Source: Fimousia sp036311565
GTDB lineage: Bacteria; Bacillota; Clostridia; Lachnospirales; Lachnospiraceae
DNA: 64,000 nt
Assembly (NCBI GenBank): GCA_036311565.1
Contig: JAXJPR010000051.1
Span: forward strand, 1-64,000
Reading direction: 5' to 3'
In this document: positions 32,871 to 41,550 of the stretch, piece by piece
Layout of the letters: each line of letters begins with the position of its first letter
Numbering within the stretch: the stretch's first letter is position 1
Program-made: the position numbers and the translations under genes
Notes under the pieces: model-generated
What the model was told of the DNA's origin: nothing
Databases searched by the model: none
What the model saw: only the letters and a program-made list of their open reading frames with translations

Positions 32871-33318
32871 AAAACTTCAATATTATATGAAAAGAATTGC
32901 AGAAGCAGAAAAAGGGAGAAAATTCTGCAGGCATAATTGGGAGCATTTGATGGCAGTTGCCAGAATTGCTTATATTCTGGCATTGGAAGAGAAGCTTCCT
33001 ATCTCAAAAGATTATATTTACGCAGCGGCATTGTTGCACGATATTGGTAAAGAAGCACAGTATTTGAAAGGAATTCCTCATGAAATTGAGGGAGCAGCTT
33101 TAGCAGAGGGAATTTTACAGGACTGTGGATATTTGCCAGAAGAGATTTTACTTATTATAGAGGCGATTCTGGGACACCGGGTCTATCGGGAAGAAAATTC
33201 GGATTTTCAGAAGCTGTTATATCGGGCAGATAAGCTTTCCAGACCATGTAGAGATTGTCAGGCAGCCAACAGGTGTAACTGGCCGGAAGAAAAGAAAAAT
33301 ACAGGAGTGACGATATGA
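32839..33318 (+). CDS. HD-domain phosphohydrolase in the folate operon
   Basis: A 159-residue HD-domain protein. The metal-binding pattern is present: His in RHNWEHLMAVARIA, the HD pair in ALLHDIGKEA, and a later IPHEIEGA. The C-terminus has four cysteines (RPCRDCQAANRCNW, with one more upstream) that may bind metal. It lies between folC and folP, coupled to folP by ATGA. In related Clostridia this slot often holds folE and an HD protein; here folE is absent. It might hydrolyse a pterin or nucleotide phosphate intermediate, but that is inference. Confidence 0.85.
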   Translation: MERYQKIASHKKLQYYMKRIAEAEKGRKFCRHNWEHLMAVARIAYILALEEKLPISKDYIYAAALLHDIGKEAQYLKGIPHEIEGAALAEGILQDCGYLPEEILLIIEAILGHRVYREENSDFQKLLYRADKLSRPCRDCQAANRCNWPEEKKNTGVTI

Positions 33319-34124
33319 TTATTGGAACAAAAGAATTTAAGACAAAACAGCATGGATATATTATGGGAATTTTAAATGTGACACCAGATTCTTTTTCTGA
33401 TGGAGGTAACTATAATCATTTGGATGCTGCACTTTTCCAAACGGAAAAAATGATAAAAGAAGGAGCCGATATCATTGATATCGGAGGAGAATCTACGAGA
33501 CCAAATTATACGAGAATCTCTGATGAAGAAGAGATAGAACGGGTAGTGCCGGTTATTGAAGCGGTCAAAAAACGGTTTGATACTGTGATTTCTTTGGATA
33601 CTTATAAATCTCCGGTAGCAAAAGCAGGAATTTTGGCAGGAGCAGACTTGATTAATGATATCTGGGGGTTAAAATGGGATGGAACGATGGCAAAAGTAAT
33701 TGCAGAAAGCAATGTAGCAGCATGTCTTATGCATAATCGTAAGAAGAACGATTATACCGATTATCTGGCAGATGTTATGACAGACTTGCAGGAAACGATG
33801 GATATGGCCAGAAAAGCGGGAATTGCAAAAGAGAAGATTATGCTGGATCCAGGAATTGGATTTGCCAAAGATTTGAACCAGAATCGTTTATTAATGAAAC
33901 ATTTATCAAAGCTTTCAGAATTTGATGTTCCGGTTTTATTAGGTACATCCAGAAAATCTATGATTGGACTGACACTTGATCTGCCGGTCGATCAAAGAGA
34001 AGAAGGAACTATGGCAACAACAGTCATGGGATACATGGCAGGATGCCGCTTCTTCCGCGTTCACAATGTCAAAGCAAACAAAAGAGCTTTAATGATGACA
34101 GAAGCAATCTGTAATCAGGAATAG
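33315..34124 (+). CDS. folP: dihydropteroate synthase
   Basis: A 269-residue TIM-barrel enzyme that condenses hydroxymethyl-dihydropterin diphosphate with p-aminobenzoate; it is the sulfonamide target. Signatures are IMGILNVTPDSFSDGG, GADIIDIGGESTRP, LDPGIGFAKDLNQN and LGTSRKSMIG. ATG 33315 overlaps the stop of the HD gene. The next gene, folBK, makes its pterin substrate. Confidence 0.96.
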   Translation: MIIGTKEFKTKQHGYIMGILNVTPDSFSDGGNYNHLDAALFQTEKMIKEGADIIDIGGESTRPNYTRISDEEEIERVVPVIEAVKKRFDTVISLDTYKSPVAKAGILAGADLINDIWGLKWDGTMAKVIAESNVAACLMHNRKKNDYTDYLADVMTDLQETMDMARKAGIAKEKIMLDPGIGFAKDLNQNRLLMKHLSKLSEFDVPVLLGTSRKSMIGLTLDLPVDQREEGTMATTVMGYMAGCRFFRVHNVKANKRALMMTEAICNQE

Positions 34125-34133
34125 GAGGTACAC

Positions 34134-34952
34134 ATGGCAGATTATATCCGTATTCGCGATTTGGAAGTTTACGCCAAACATGGAGTATATAAAGAAGAAA
34201 ATGTTCTGGGACAAAAATTTTTGTTTTCCCTGGAGATAGAAGTTAATATGAAGAAAGCAGGAATTACGGATGAACTGGATGATTCCCTGAATTATGGAGA
34301 AGTCTGTCAAAGTATTTATACCTATGTGAAAGAACATACATTTAAGCTTTTGGAGGCTTTAGCAGAATCGACATCCAGAATGCTTCTGATGAAATACCCA
34401 CAGATTTTAACATTAAAATTAGAGATAAAAAAACCCTGGGCACCGATTGGACTTCCAATCGATACCGTTTCTGTTGAAATTTTTCGAAAAAGACATACAG
34501 CATACTTAAGCATTGGATCTAATATGGGTGATAAAGAAGGATATTTAAATCAGGCAGTCCGCCAATTAGAAGAACATTCGATGATTCATGTGGAAAAATG
34601 CTCCAGCTATTTGGTCACAAAACCTTATGGTGGGGTAAAGCAGGATGATTTTTTAAATGCATGTCTGGAAATCAGCACTGTTTTAGAACCGGAAGAACTT
34701 CTGGATGCAATACATGTAATTGAGCAAAAGGCAGAGCGAAAAAGGGAAATTCATTGGGGACCTAGGACTTTAGATATAGATATTTTGTTTTATAATGATT
34801 TGATTCTTAATACAAAAGATTTGATCATTCCTCATAAAGAAATATCACTTAGGGATTTTGTATTAACACCATTGGCAGAGATTGCTCCGGAATTTGTTCA
34901 TCCGGTGTTAAATAAAAGTATTTTACAATTACAAAAGGAGTTAGGGAGATGA
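34134..34952 (+). CDS. folBK: dihydroneopterin aldolase / HPPK fusion
   Basis: A 272-residue fusion of two successive folate enzymes. Residues 1-118 are dihydroneopterin aldolase (IRIRDLEVYAKHGVYKEE, LNYGEVCQSIY, KPWAPIGLPIDTVSVEI). Residues about 120-272 are hydroxymethyl-dihydropterin pyrophosphokinase (YLSIGSNMGDKEGYL, GPRTLDIDILFYND, IPHKEISLRDFVLTPLAEIAP-type end). Its product feeds FolP, encoded just upstream. It overlaps pheA by four bases. Such fusions are common in Clostridia. Confidence 0.94.
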   Translation: MADYIRIRDLEVYAKHGVYKEENVLGQKFLFSLEIEVNMKKAGITDELDDSLNYGEVCQSIYTYVKEHTFKLLEALAESTSRMLLMKYPQILTLKLEIKKPWAPIGLPIDTVSVEIFRKRHTAYLSIGSNMGDKEGYLNQAVRQLEEHSMIHVEKCSSYLVTKPYGGVKQDDFLNACLEISTVLEPEELLDAIHVIEQKAERKREIHWGPRTLDIDILFYNDLILNTKDLIIPHKEISLRDFVLTPLAEIAPEFVHPVLNKSILQLQKELGR

Positions 34953-36079
34953 GAAAATTAGAAGATATTCGTGTGGAGATTGATGAAATTGATGAACAAA
35001 TTGTAAAATTGTTTAAGCGTCGCATGAACTGCGCAGGAGAAGCAGCAGAATATAAAATGGATGCTGATGAAGCAGTTATGGATAAATATAGAGAGAAAGC
35101 AAAAATTTGCAGAGTACTTGCAGTATTGGATGAACCGAAATATAATCAGGCCGTGGAAGAACTGTTCAGACAGCTGATGTCTTTAAGCCGTCGTTATCAA
35201 TATAGCATTATTGGAGAAATGGATACCTATATTAAAGACCATTTTACATTAGTAGATCAATTGCCGATTGATGAGAATACAACGGTGGTATATCAGGGAA
35301 TGCCAGGAGCTTATCAGGAAGAAGCCATGGTGAAGTATTTTGGGGAAGGCGTAAAGAATTTTACAGTAAAAGAGTTTAAAGATGTATTAGTTACTTTGGA
35401 TGAAGGGAAGGCAGATTATGGTATTTTACCCATTGAAAACAGTTCTGCTGGAACGGTCAGCGGAATTTATGATCTGTTGTTGGAACATGATGTATTTGTA
35501 GTTGGCGAAGTGCAGGTAGAATGTAAACATATGCTGGCAGGTCTGCCGGGTACAGATTTGAAGGAAGTTACAACGGTATATTCTCATCCACAGGCATTGA
35601 TGCAGTGTGAACAATTTTTATCTGTATATTCTTGGGGAAAGGCAACAGCCTTAAATACAGCTATTGCAGCAAAACAGGTTGCGGAAAAAGGAATAAAGAG
35701 ACATTTGGCTATTTGTAGTGAAAGGGCAGCAAAACTTTACGGTCTGGAGATTTATGCAAGGGAAATTAATCATGAATCTAATAACCGTACTCGTTTTGTG
35801 ATTTTTTCTAAAAAGAAAGTCTATACGAAAGACGCTAAGAAGATATGTGTAAGTTTCTCAGCGCCTCATGAAATTGGTAGTCTGCATAGTATTTTAGGGC
35901 ATTTTACCTTTAATGGTGTAAGTATGACGAATATTGAATCCAGACCTTTGCCAAATCGATTATGGGAATATGGATTTTATATTGATGTACTGGGGAATCT
36001 GATGGATCCGGAAGTGGAAAATGCATTGAAAGGGATTCGGGAAGAGGTACATGATTTTAAGATTTTAGGAAATTTCTAG
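34949..36079 (+). CDS. pheA: bifunctional chorismate mutase / prephenate dehydratase
   Basis: A 376-residue P-protein for phenylalanine synthesis. Residues 1-85 form an AroQ-type chorismate mutase (IDEIDEQIVKLFKRRM). The prephenate dehydratase domain is at about 105-285 (YQGMPGAYQEEA, PIENSSAGTV, NNRTRFVIF with the catalytic Thr). The ACT regulatory domain at about 295-376 has the Phe-binding ESRP, so end-product inhibition is expected. It is coupled to folBK by ATGA. Its place by folate genes joins two chorismate-consuming pathways. Confidence 0.95.
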   Translation: MRKLEDIRVEIDEIDEQIVKLFKRRMNCAGEAAEYKMDADEAVMDKYREKAKICRVLAVLDEPKYNQAVEELFRQLMSLSRRYQYSIIGEMDTYIKDHFTLVDQLPIDENTTVVYQGMPGAYQEEAMVKYFGEGVKNFTVKEFKDVLVTLDEGKADYGILPIENSSAGTVSGIYDLLLEHDVFVVGEVQVECKHMLAGLPGTDLKEVTTVYSHPQALMQCEQFLSVYSWGKATALNTAIAAKQVAEKGIKRHLAICSERAAKLYGLEIYAREINHESNNRTRFVIFSKKKVYTKDAKKICVSFSAPHEIGSLHSILGHFTFNGVSMTNIESRPLPNRLWEYGFYIDVLGNLMDPEVENALKGIREEVHDFKILGNF

Positions 36080-36094
36080 AAAAGAGGCAATAAG

Positions 36095-37399
36095 ATGAAA
36101 GCATATGAAATGGTAATTTACCGTGGAATGATACAGGATAAAATCTTTGCAGAGTTTGCACAGGTCATTGATGGTTATGAAGAAATGGAAAAGGCAGAAA
36201 TTTCAAAGATGATGTTTGAAGGAATTTCTGGTTTGATTCAGACGGCTCAAAGCAGGGGCTTTAGCGGGAATTTATGGCACGTATATCTTACATTTCTGCT
36301 GGCAAATGATGAAAATTCCTATAGCCGTTTTTGTGAAAAGAAAGGCTGTATGGAAGGAAGTATGAAAATGCTTCTACATCACGATATGGAAATTATAAAA
36401 TATTATATGGATTTTGACTGGAAAATCATTGAAAACAAGACAGGAGTCAAATTTGCACAATTATTTGAAGATTTTATACCAGCAGAAGCAAAAGGAATTG
36501 TATTTAACCGGGTACTGCGTGACCGGATTGATGCTTTGGCAGTGAAACTGGCCAATGAAGATGTTGACTGTATGTGCGATGAAATCAGTAATTTTTATGG
36601 AGAGTATGGGGTTGGAAAATTTGGACTTCATAAAGCATTCCGTGTTCAGCATGAAGAGAATGGAGCAAAGATTGTTCCGATTGTCAATAGTTCTAGTGTA
36701 ATGCTGGATGATCTGGTTGGGTATGACATTCAAAAGCAGCAATTAATCGATAATACAGAGGCCTTTGTAAACGGTAAAAAGGCCAATAACGTATTGCTTT
36801 ACGGAGATAGCGGGACTGGTAAATCCACTAGTATTAAAGCAATTTTAAATCAATATTATAAAGATGGCCTGCGGATGATCGAAATTTATAAACATCAATT
36901 TCAGGATTTAAACAGTGTCATTGCCCAGATTAAAGATCGAAATTATAAATTTATTATTTATATGGATGACTTATCTTTTGAAGAATCAGAGCTGGAGTAC
37001 AAGTATTTGAAAGCGGTGATTGAAGGTGGATTGGAAATTAAGCCAGATAATGTACTGATTTATGCAACATCTAATCGTCGTCACCTTGTAAAAGAGACCT
37101 GGGATGATCAGAAAAAAATTGGGGATGACATTCATGGAAATGATTCCAAACAAGAAAAATTGTCTCTTTTTGCACGTTTTGGTGTGGCAATTTATTATGG
37201 TTCTCCTGTCAAAAAAGAATTCTTAAATATTGTTCATACTTTGGCAGAGAGAGAAGGCATTGATTTACCATGGGAAGTGATAGAACAAAAAGCGATTCGA
37301 TGGGAATTGACACATGGAGGATTTTCAGGAAGGGCGGCACAACAGGTTATCACGCATTTAAAGGGAACGGAACTTGACACAGCCGATAAAAAGCTATAA
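36095..37399 (+). CDS. AAA+ ATPase of the DUF815 family
   Basis: A 434-residue protein. The N-terminal 220 residues are helical with no known motif; the C-terminal half is a DUF815 AAA+ domain with Walker A GDSGTGKSTSIKAIL, Walker B FIIYMDDLSFEE and sensor motif IYATSNRRHL. The family is widespread and uncharacterised; the ATPase fold suggests remodelling or loading of a partner. It follows pheA by 15 nt. Its last codons carry the promoter of purA, whose -10 box includes the stop codon. Confidence 0.85.
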   Translation: MKAYEMVIYRGMIQDKIFAEFAQVIDGYEEMEKAEISKMMFEGISGLIQTAQSRGFSGNLWHVYLTFLLANDENSYSRFCEKKGCMEGSMKMLLHHDMEIIKYYMDFDWKIIENKTGVKFAQLFEDFIPAEAKGIVFNRVLRDRIDALAVKLANEDVDCMCDEISNFYGEYGVGKFGLHKAFRVQHEENGAKIVPIVNSSSVMLDDLVGYDIQKQQLIDNTEAFVNGKKANNVLLYGDSGTGKSTSIKAILNQYYKDGLRMIEIYKHQFQDLNSVIAQIKDRNYKFIIYMDDLSFEESELEYKYLKAVIEGGLEIKPDNVLIYATSNRRHLVKETWDDQKKIGDDIHGNDSKQEKLSLFARFGVAIYYGSPVKKEFLNIVHTLAEREGIDLPWEVIEQKAIRWELTHGGFSGRAAQQVITHLKGTELDTADKKL

Positions 37400-37402
37400 A
37401 AT
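37374..37402 (+). promoter_or_regulatory. sigma-A promoter of purA, inside the end of the upstream gene
   Basis: TTGACA (37374-37379), N17, TAAAAT (37397-37402). The -10 box includes the upstream TAA stop (37397-37399). The 105-nt leader holds two hairpins, ATCAAC/GTTGAT (37422-37438) and CAGAGAT/ATCTCTG (37443-37462), without a T-run; their function is unknown. Confidence 0.8.
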
Positions 37403-37515
37403 AATCCGTGTATGCGTAATCATCAACAAAACGTTGATCATACAGAGATGATAAAATCTCTGCATAATAAAATTGGCAACACTCAATTTATATACATTTA
37501 GGAGGATCATAACTC

Positions 37516-38802
37516 ATGGTAAAAGCGATAGTAGGAGCTAACTGGGGAGACGAAGGTAAAGGTAAGATTACAGATATGCTTGCGCAGGATTCAGACATTG
37601 TTGTTCGATTCCAGGGCGGTGCGAATGCTGGTCATACTATTATTAATGATTATGGTAAGTTTGCTCTACATACATTACCTTCTGGCGTATTTAATGATAA
37701 TACTACTAGTATCATTGGTAATGGAGTAGCGTTAAATATTCCTGTTTTATTCAATGAAGTAAAGGATATTGAAGCACAGGGCGTACCAGCACCAAAGTTA
37801 TTAGTATCAGACCGTGCGCAGATTGTAATGCCATACCACGTTTTATTCGATCAGTATGAAGAAGAACGTCTGGGCGGAAAATCCTTTGGTTCTACAAAAT
37901 CAGGAATCGCACCATTTTATTCTGATAAATATGCGAAAATTGGTTTTCAGGTTAGTGAATTATTTGATGAAGAATATTTAAAAGAGAAAATCGCCAATGT
38001 ATGTGCACAGAAAAATATTCTTTTAGAACATTTATACCATAAACCAAAAATTGATGAAGAAAAATTATTTCAGACATTAATGGAATATAGAGAAATGGTA
38101 GCACCTTATGTTTGTGATGTATCTTTATTCCTTGATAAAGCAATTAAAGAAGGAAAAGATATCTTATTAGAAGGACAGTTAGGTTCTTTAAAAGATCCGG
38201 ATCACGGAATTTATCCAATGGTAACTTCTTCTTCTACATTAGCAGCATATGGAGCAATCGGAGCTGGTATTCCTCCATATGAAATTAAACAGGTCATTAC
38301 AGTAGTAAAAGCTTACTCTAGTGCAGTAGGAGCAGGTGCATTTGTTAGCGAGATTTTCGGAGAGGAAGCGGATGAATTAAGAAGACGCGGCGGAGACGGT
38401 GGAGAATATGGAGCAACTACCGGACGTCCAAGACGTATGGGATGGTTTGACATTCCAGCGTCCAAATATGGATGTAGAATGCAGGGAACAACAGATGTTG
38501 CATTTACTGTATTAGACGTTCTTGGATATTTGGATGAAATTCCAGTCTGCGTTGGCTATGAAATCGATGGCGAAGTAACAACTGACTTCCCAACAACCAG
38601 AATATTAGAAAAAGCAAAACCAGTATTAGAAGTATTGCCGGGATGGAAGTGTGATATCAGAGGAATTACAAACTATGAAGATTTACCAGAAAATTGTAAA
38701 AATTATATTGAGTTTGTAGAAGAACGTTTAGGATATCCAATTACATTAATTTCTAATGGTCCTGGAAGAAATGAAATTATTTACCGTGGATTTAAGAAAT
38801 AG
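37516..38802 (+). CDS. purA: adenylosuccinate synthetase
   Basis: A 428-residue enzyme that makes adenylosuccinate from IMP, aspartate and GTP, the first committed step to AMP. Signatures are VGANWGDEGKGKITD (GTP and catalytic Asp), FQGGANAGHTI (catalytic His) and GTTDVAFTVLDVLGYLDEIPV. AGGAGG is well placed before ATG 37516. It is monocistronic with its own promoter and terminator. Confidence 0.97.
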   Translation: MVKAIVGANWGDEGKGKITDMLAQDSDIVVRFQGGANAGHTIINDYGKFALHTLPSGVFNDNTTSIIGNGVALNIPVLFNEVKDIEAQGVPAPKLLVSDRAQIVMPYHVLFDQYEEERLGGKSFGSTKSGIAPFYSDKYAKIGFQVSELFDEEYLKEKIANVCAQKNILLEHLYHKPKIDEEKLFQTLMEYREMVAPYVCDVSLFLDKAIKEGKDILLEGQLGSLKDPDHGIYPMVTSSSTLAAYGAIGAGIPPYEIKQVITVVKAYSSAVGAGAFVSEIFGEEADELRRRGGDGGEYGATTGRPRRMGWFDIPASKYGCRMQGTTDVAFTVLDVLGYLDEIPVCVGYEIDGEVTTDFPTTRILEKAKPVLEVLPGWKCDIRGITNYEDLPENCKNYIEFVEERLGYPITLISNGPGRNEIIYRGFKK

Positions 38803-38823
38803 AAGAAATAAGTGTAAAACGAA

Positions 38824-38854
38824 GAAGCAGGTATCGTAAGGTGCCTGCTTTTCC
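38824..38854 (+). terminator. terminator of purA
   Basis: AAGCAGGTA pairs with TGCCTGCTT (one G-U) followed by a short T-run. Confidence 0.8.
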
Positions 38855-38883
38855 TATATTAGATGAGTGAAAGGGGTGATTCT

Positions 38884-39396
38884 ATGAAAGGTGAAATTAT
38901 TAGCTGGGTCAAGTGTATTATCTTAGCAGTGATTCTTGCTGTATTCGTTAGCGAATTTTTAATTGTAAATTCCAGAATTCCAAGTGGCTCCATGGAAAAT
39001 ACCATTATGCCTGGGGATAAATTAATAGCACTTCGTACATCCTATTGGTTTCATGATCCGGAACGGGGAGATATTGTGGTATTTGAGTATCCAGATGATC
39101 CAGAAGAATTATTTATTAAAAGAGTCATTGGGCTCCCAGGAGAAAAGGTGGAAATTATTGAAGGAAAAGTATATATCAATGACAGTGAAGAACCATTAGA
39201 AGAGGATTACATTAAAGAAGAGATGGAAGGAAGCTTTGGTCCATACTATGTACCAGAAGATTGTTATTTTATGATGGGGGATAATCGAAATGATTCATTG
39301 GATTCTCGTTTCTGGAATGATAAATTCGTGAAAAAAGATGCAATTTTAGGGAAAGCGAAACTTCAATATTATCCAAAAGTAAAATTGATTGAATAA
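38884..39396 (+). CDS. lepB: signal peptidase I
   Basis: A 170-residue membrane protease that removes signal peptides. An N-terminal hydrophobic anchor precedes the catalytic Ser in IPSGSMENTIMPGD, the Lys in LFIKRVIGLPGE, and the conserved GDNRNDSLDSRFW. The short Gram-positive form has one anchor. ATG 38884 lies seven bases behind AAGGGG; the ORF from 38863 has no site. A lipoprotein gene follows 13 nt later. Confidence 0.94.
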   Translation: MKGEIISWVKCIILAVILAVFVSEFLIVNSRIPSGSMENTIMPGDKLIALRTSYWFHDPERGDIVVFEYPDDPEELFIKRVIGLPGEKVEIIEGKVYINDSEEPLEEDYIKEEMEGSFGPYYVPEDCYFMMGDNRNDSLDSRFWNDKFVKKDAILGKAKLQYYPKVKLIE

Positions 39397-39409
39397 GGAG
39401 AGTATAATT

Positions 39410-39889
39410 ATGAAAAAATTATTGACAGTAGGACTTTGCATTTGTCTTGCCTGCACAGTGATTGGATGTGGGAAGAAAAAAGAAGATACTGAGAAAACAA
39501 CGACAGAAAAAACTGAAACAACGACAGAAGATAAAGAGTTAGAAGAAGTAACTGAATTAGAAAAAGAAAATGATGAAATTACATTTGGAGAGATTGAAAC
39601 AGGACTTAACTTTAAAGCAAAAGGCAGTGAAATTGCTTTTAAATTTGAAGATATGAGTGAATTTGACAATTCTCTTGAGATGGTATTTTCTTTAACAGAT
39701 GCAACAAATGAAACTGAGCCTGTAGAATTAAAAATTTCTAAGCTCAAAAAGAAATATACATTTAAAGGTCTGGAAAAAGGCAAAGATTATTATCTGGAAG
39801 TGTATCCAACAAAGACAGCAAGTTCTGATGAAGAATTTAAAAAAATCACAAATAGCAATAGTCAGTGCAAATTAACAATTATTCAATAG
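39410..39889 (+). CDS. small lipoprotein of unknown function
   Basis: A 159-residue lipoprotein: signal MKKLLTVGLCICLACTV, lipobox VIGC, then a Thr/Glu/Lys linker (about residues 21-50) and a compact domain of about 100 residues with beta-rich pattern (FKAKGSEIAFKFEDMSEF, YTFKGLEKGKDYYLEVYPT) that resembles a fibronectin-type III-like fold in outline. AAGGAG before ATG 39410 fixes the start. It lies between lepB and the redox-type protein gene with short gaps, so they are probably co-transcribed. Confidence 0.8.
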   Translation: MKKLLTVGLCICLACTVIGCGKKKEDTEKTTTEKTETTTEDKELEEVTELEKENDEITFGEIETGLNFKAKGSEIAFKFEDMSEFDNSLEMVFSLTDATNETEPVELKISKLKKKYTFKGLEKGKDYYLEVYPTKTASSDEEFKKITNSNSQCKLTIIQ

Positions 39890-39899
39890 GAGAATGAAG

Positions 39900-40370
39900 A
39901 TGACCATTGATATTACCAGCAGTACGCATGGACAAAAAGCAATGAAATATTTTAAAGAAGGTTATAATTGTTCCCAGTCCGTATTTTTAGCATTTGCCGA
40001 GGAGTATGGGATGGATGCCAAGACGGCATTAAGATTAAGTTCTTCTTTTGGAGGCGGTATGGGACGGTTAAGAGAAGTATGTGGAGCTGTATCAGGAATG
40101 TTTTTGGCTGCCGGACTTTTATATGGATATGATTCTCCTACAGATCGACGGGCTAAGACCAAACATTATCAGAGAATCCAGGAGTTAGCTGCCAGATTTA
40201 AAGAAGAAAATGGCACAATTGTCTGTAAGGAACTGTTAGGACTTATAGACAAAGAGTTTAGTCCGATTCCAGAGGAACGTACAAAAGAATATTATAAAAA
40301 AAGGCCATGCGGACAGCTTGTCGGCATGGCGGCTGCTATTTTAGAAGCATATGGAAAGGAACAGCATTAG
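39900..40370 (+). CDS. C_GCAxxG_C_C family redox-type protein
   Basis: A 156-residue protein of the C-GCAxxG-C-C family, defined by spaced cysteines: one in GYNCSQSV, VCGAVSGM (the CGAxxG core), VCKELLG and RPCGQLV. The family is putatively redox-active or metal-binding and often lies near oxidoreductases; its function is not established. ATG 39900 is seven bases behind AGGAG and preferred over ATG 39894. Its 3' end overlaps by four bases the stop of the converging aminotransferase gene. Confidence 0.88.
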   Translation: MTIDITSSTHGQKAMKYFKEGYNCSQSVFLAFAEEYGMDAKTALRLSSSFGGGMGRLREVCGAVSGMFLAAGLLYGYDSPTDRRAKTKHYQRIQELAARFKEENGTIVCKELLGLIDKEFSPIPEERTKEYYKKRPCGQLVGMAAAILEAYGKEQH

Positions 40371-41464
40371 GAAAGAAATTCTTTTAATGCATCCATTAAT
40401 TCCACATTTTTTTCATGGCTCATAAAGCAGAAACGGATGAAGGTCTCATCAAGTCCAGCGAAATCAGAACAATCGCGGATCATGAGGCCTTTTTTGATAC
40501 AATGAACAAAAACATCATAGGAAGTGATGCCTTCCTTTAAGAGCTTTACAAGAAGAAAATTGCCATATGAATCATAGTATTTTACATGTCTCATCGTATC
40601 CAGCTGCTGTCTGCAATAGTTGCGTTCTTCTTCGTTAAATTTTTTGGATGCATGAATATAATCATGGTCAGAAAACATAATTTCACCAGCTACACCTGCC
40701 AGAGAATTAATAGTCCAGGGATTTTTAATTTCTTGCATTTTTTCATATAGTTTTTGGTTACTACAGATGGAATATCCAAGGCGCAGACCAGGTGCTGCAA
40801 AGAATTTTGAAATTCCCCTTAAAATTACCATATTGGAATACCGTGCTGCCAAAGGGATTGCAGTAATCTGATCCATTTCAGGAGAGAATTCAATATACGT
40901 TTCATCGATCAGTACAAAGGTATTCGTTGTCTGACAGTGTTTTAGAATGGCTTCCATTTCCTTTCGTGGAATAACAGTAGAGGTAGGATTGTTTGGGTTA
41001 CAGATGATGAGTAAATCAATCTCGTTGGTAATATCTTTGATAAGAGCATCGGTGTCTACATGAAATTCATGTTCTTCTTTTAAGAAATGGTAGACACAAG
41101 TGCCGCCGGAAAGAAGGATTTCTCTTTCATATTCGGAATAAGTTGGTGAAATTACCAAAGCTTTTTTGGGATTTTGAATTTGAATAAATAATCCAATTAG
41201 TTCTGTAGAACCATTTCCTACCATAATGCTGTCAAAGGGTGCTCCAGTATAGATACTGATGGCATTTCTTAAATCTGTGTACTCCCGATCTGGATATGTA
41301 GTAATCGCATCAATGTGGGAGGCTAAGTTGGAACGCAGCATGGGAGAGATTCCCAAAGGATTGACATTGGCACCGAAACTGGTAATAGATTCTTTGCTTA
41401 TGCCAAATATTTTTTCCACTTTTTCTAAATCACTTCCGTGAAAATGTTCTTTTGCTTTATTCAT
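40367..41464 (-). CDS. PLP-dependent aminotransferase, CobD/HisC-like
   Basis: A 365-residue class I/II aminotransferase fold. The PLP lysine is in RGISKFFAAPGLRLGY, the substrate Asn/Asp in CNPNNPTS and LIDETYIEF, and the phosphate Arg in FIRFCFMSH. The N-terminus (HGSDLEKVEKIFG) resembles the HGG motif of threonine-phosphate decarboxylase CobD, while HisC lacks it. No cobalamin or histidine gene is near, so the substrate remains open. It diverges from the large operon starting at 41551. Confidence 0.85.
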   Translation of the reverse strand: MNKAKEHFHGSDLEKVEKIFGISKESITSFGANVNPLGISPMLRSNLASHIDAITTYPDREYTDLRNAISIYTGAPFDSIMVGNGSTELIGLFIQIQNPKKALVISPTYSEYEREILLSGGTCVYHFLKEEHEFHVDTDALIKDITNEIDLLIICNPNNPTSTVIPRKEMEAILKHCQTTNTFVLIDETYIEFSPEMDQITAIPLAARYSNMVILRGISKFFAAPGLRLGYSICSNQKLYEKMQEIKNPWTINSLAGVAGEIMFSDHDYIHASKKFNEEERNYCRQQLDTMRHVKYYDSYGNFLLVKLLKEGITSYDVFVHCIKKGLMIRDCSDFAGLDETFIRFCFMSHEKNVELMDALKEFLS

Positions 41465-41500
41465 AAATCTAACTCACTTCTTTTCATATTCTATGGTTTT

Positions 41501-41509
41501 TGGTATACT
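41501..41509 (+). promoter_or_regulatory. extended -10 promoter of the four-gene unknown operon
   Basis: TGGTATACT is an extended -10 element (TGnTATACT), 42 nt before the start at 41551. No good -35 box is visible, as is usual for extended -10 promoters. Confidence 0.5.
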
Positions 41510-41550
41510 TTAAGAAACATTATAGTCAGAAAAAGAGGAAATGGCAAGTT

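Noticed and set aside
37403..37515. Purine riboswitch or attenuator before purA
   Set aside because: Two small hairpins exist, but the conserved purine-aptamer loops and a terminator T-run are absent.
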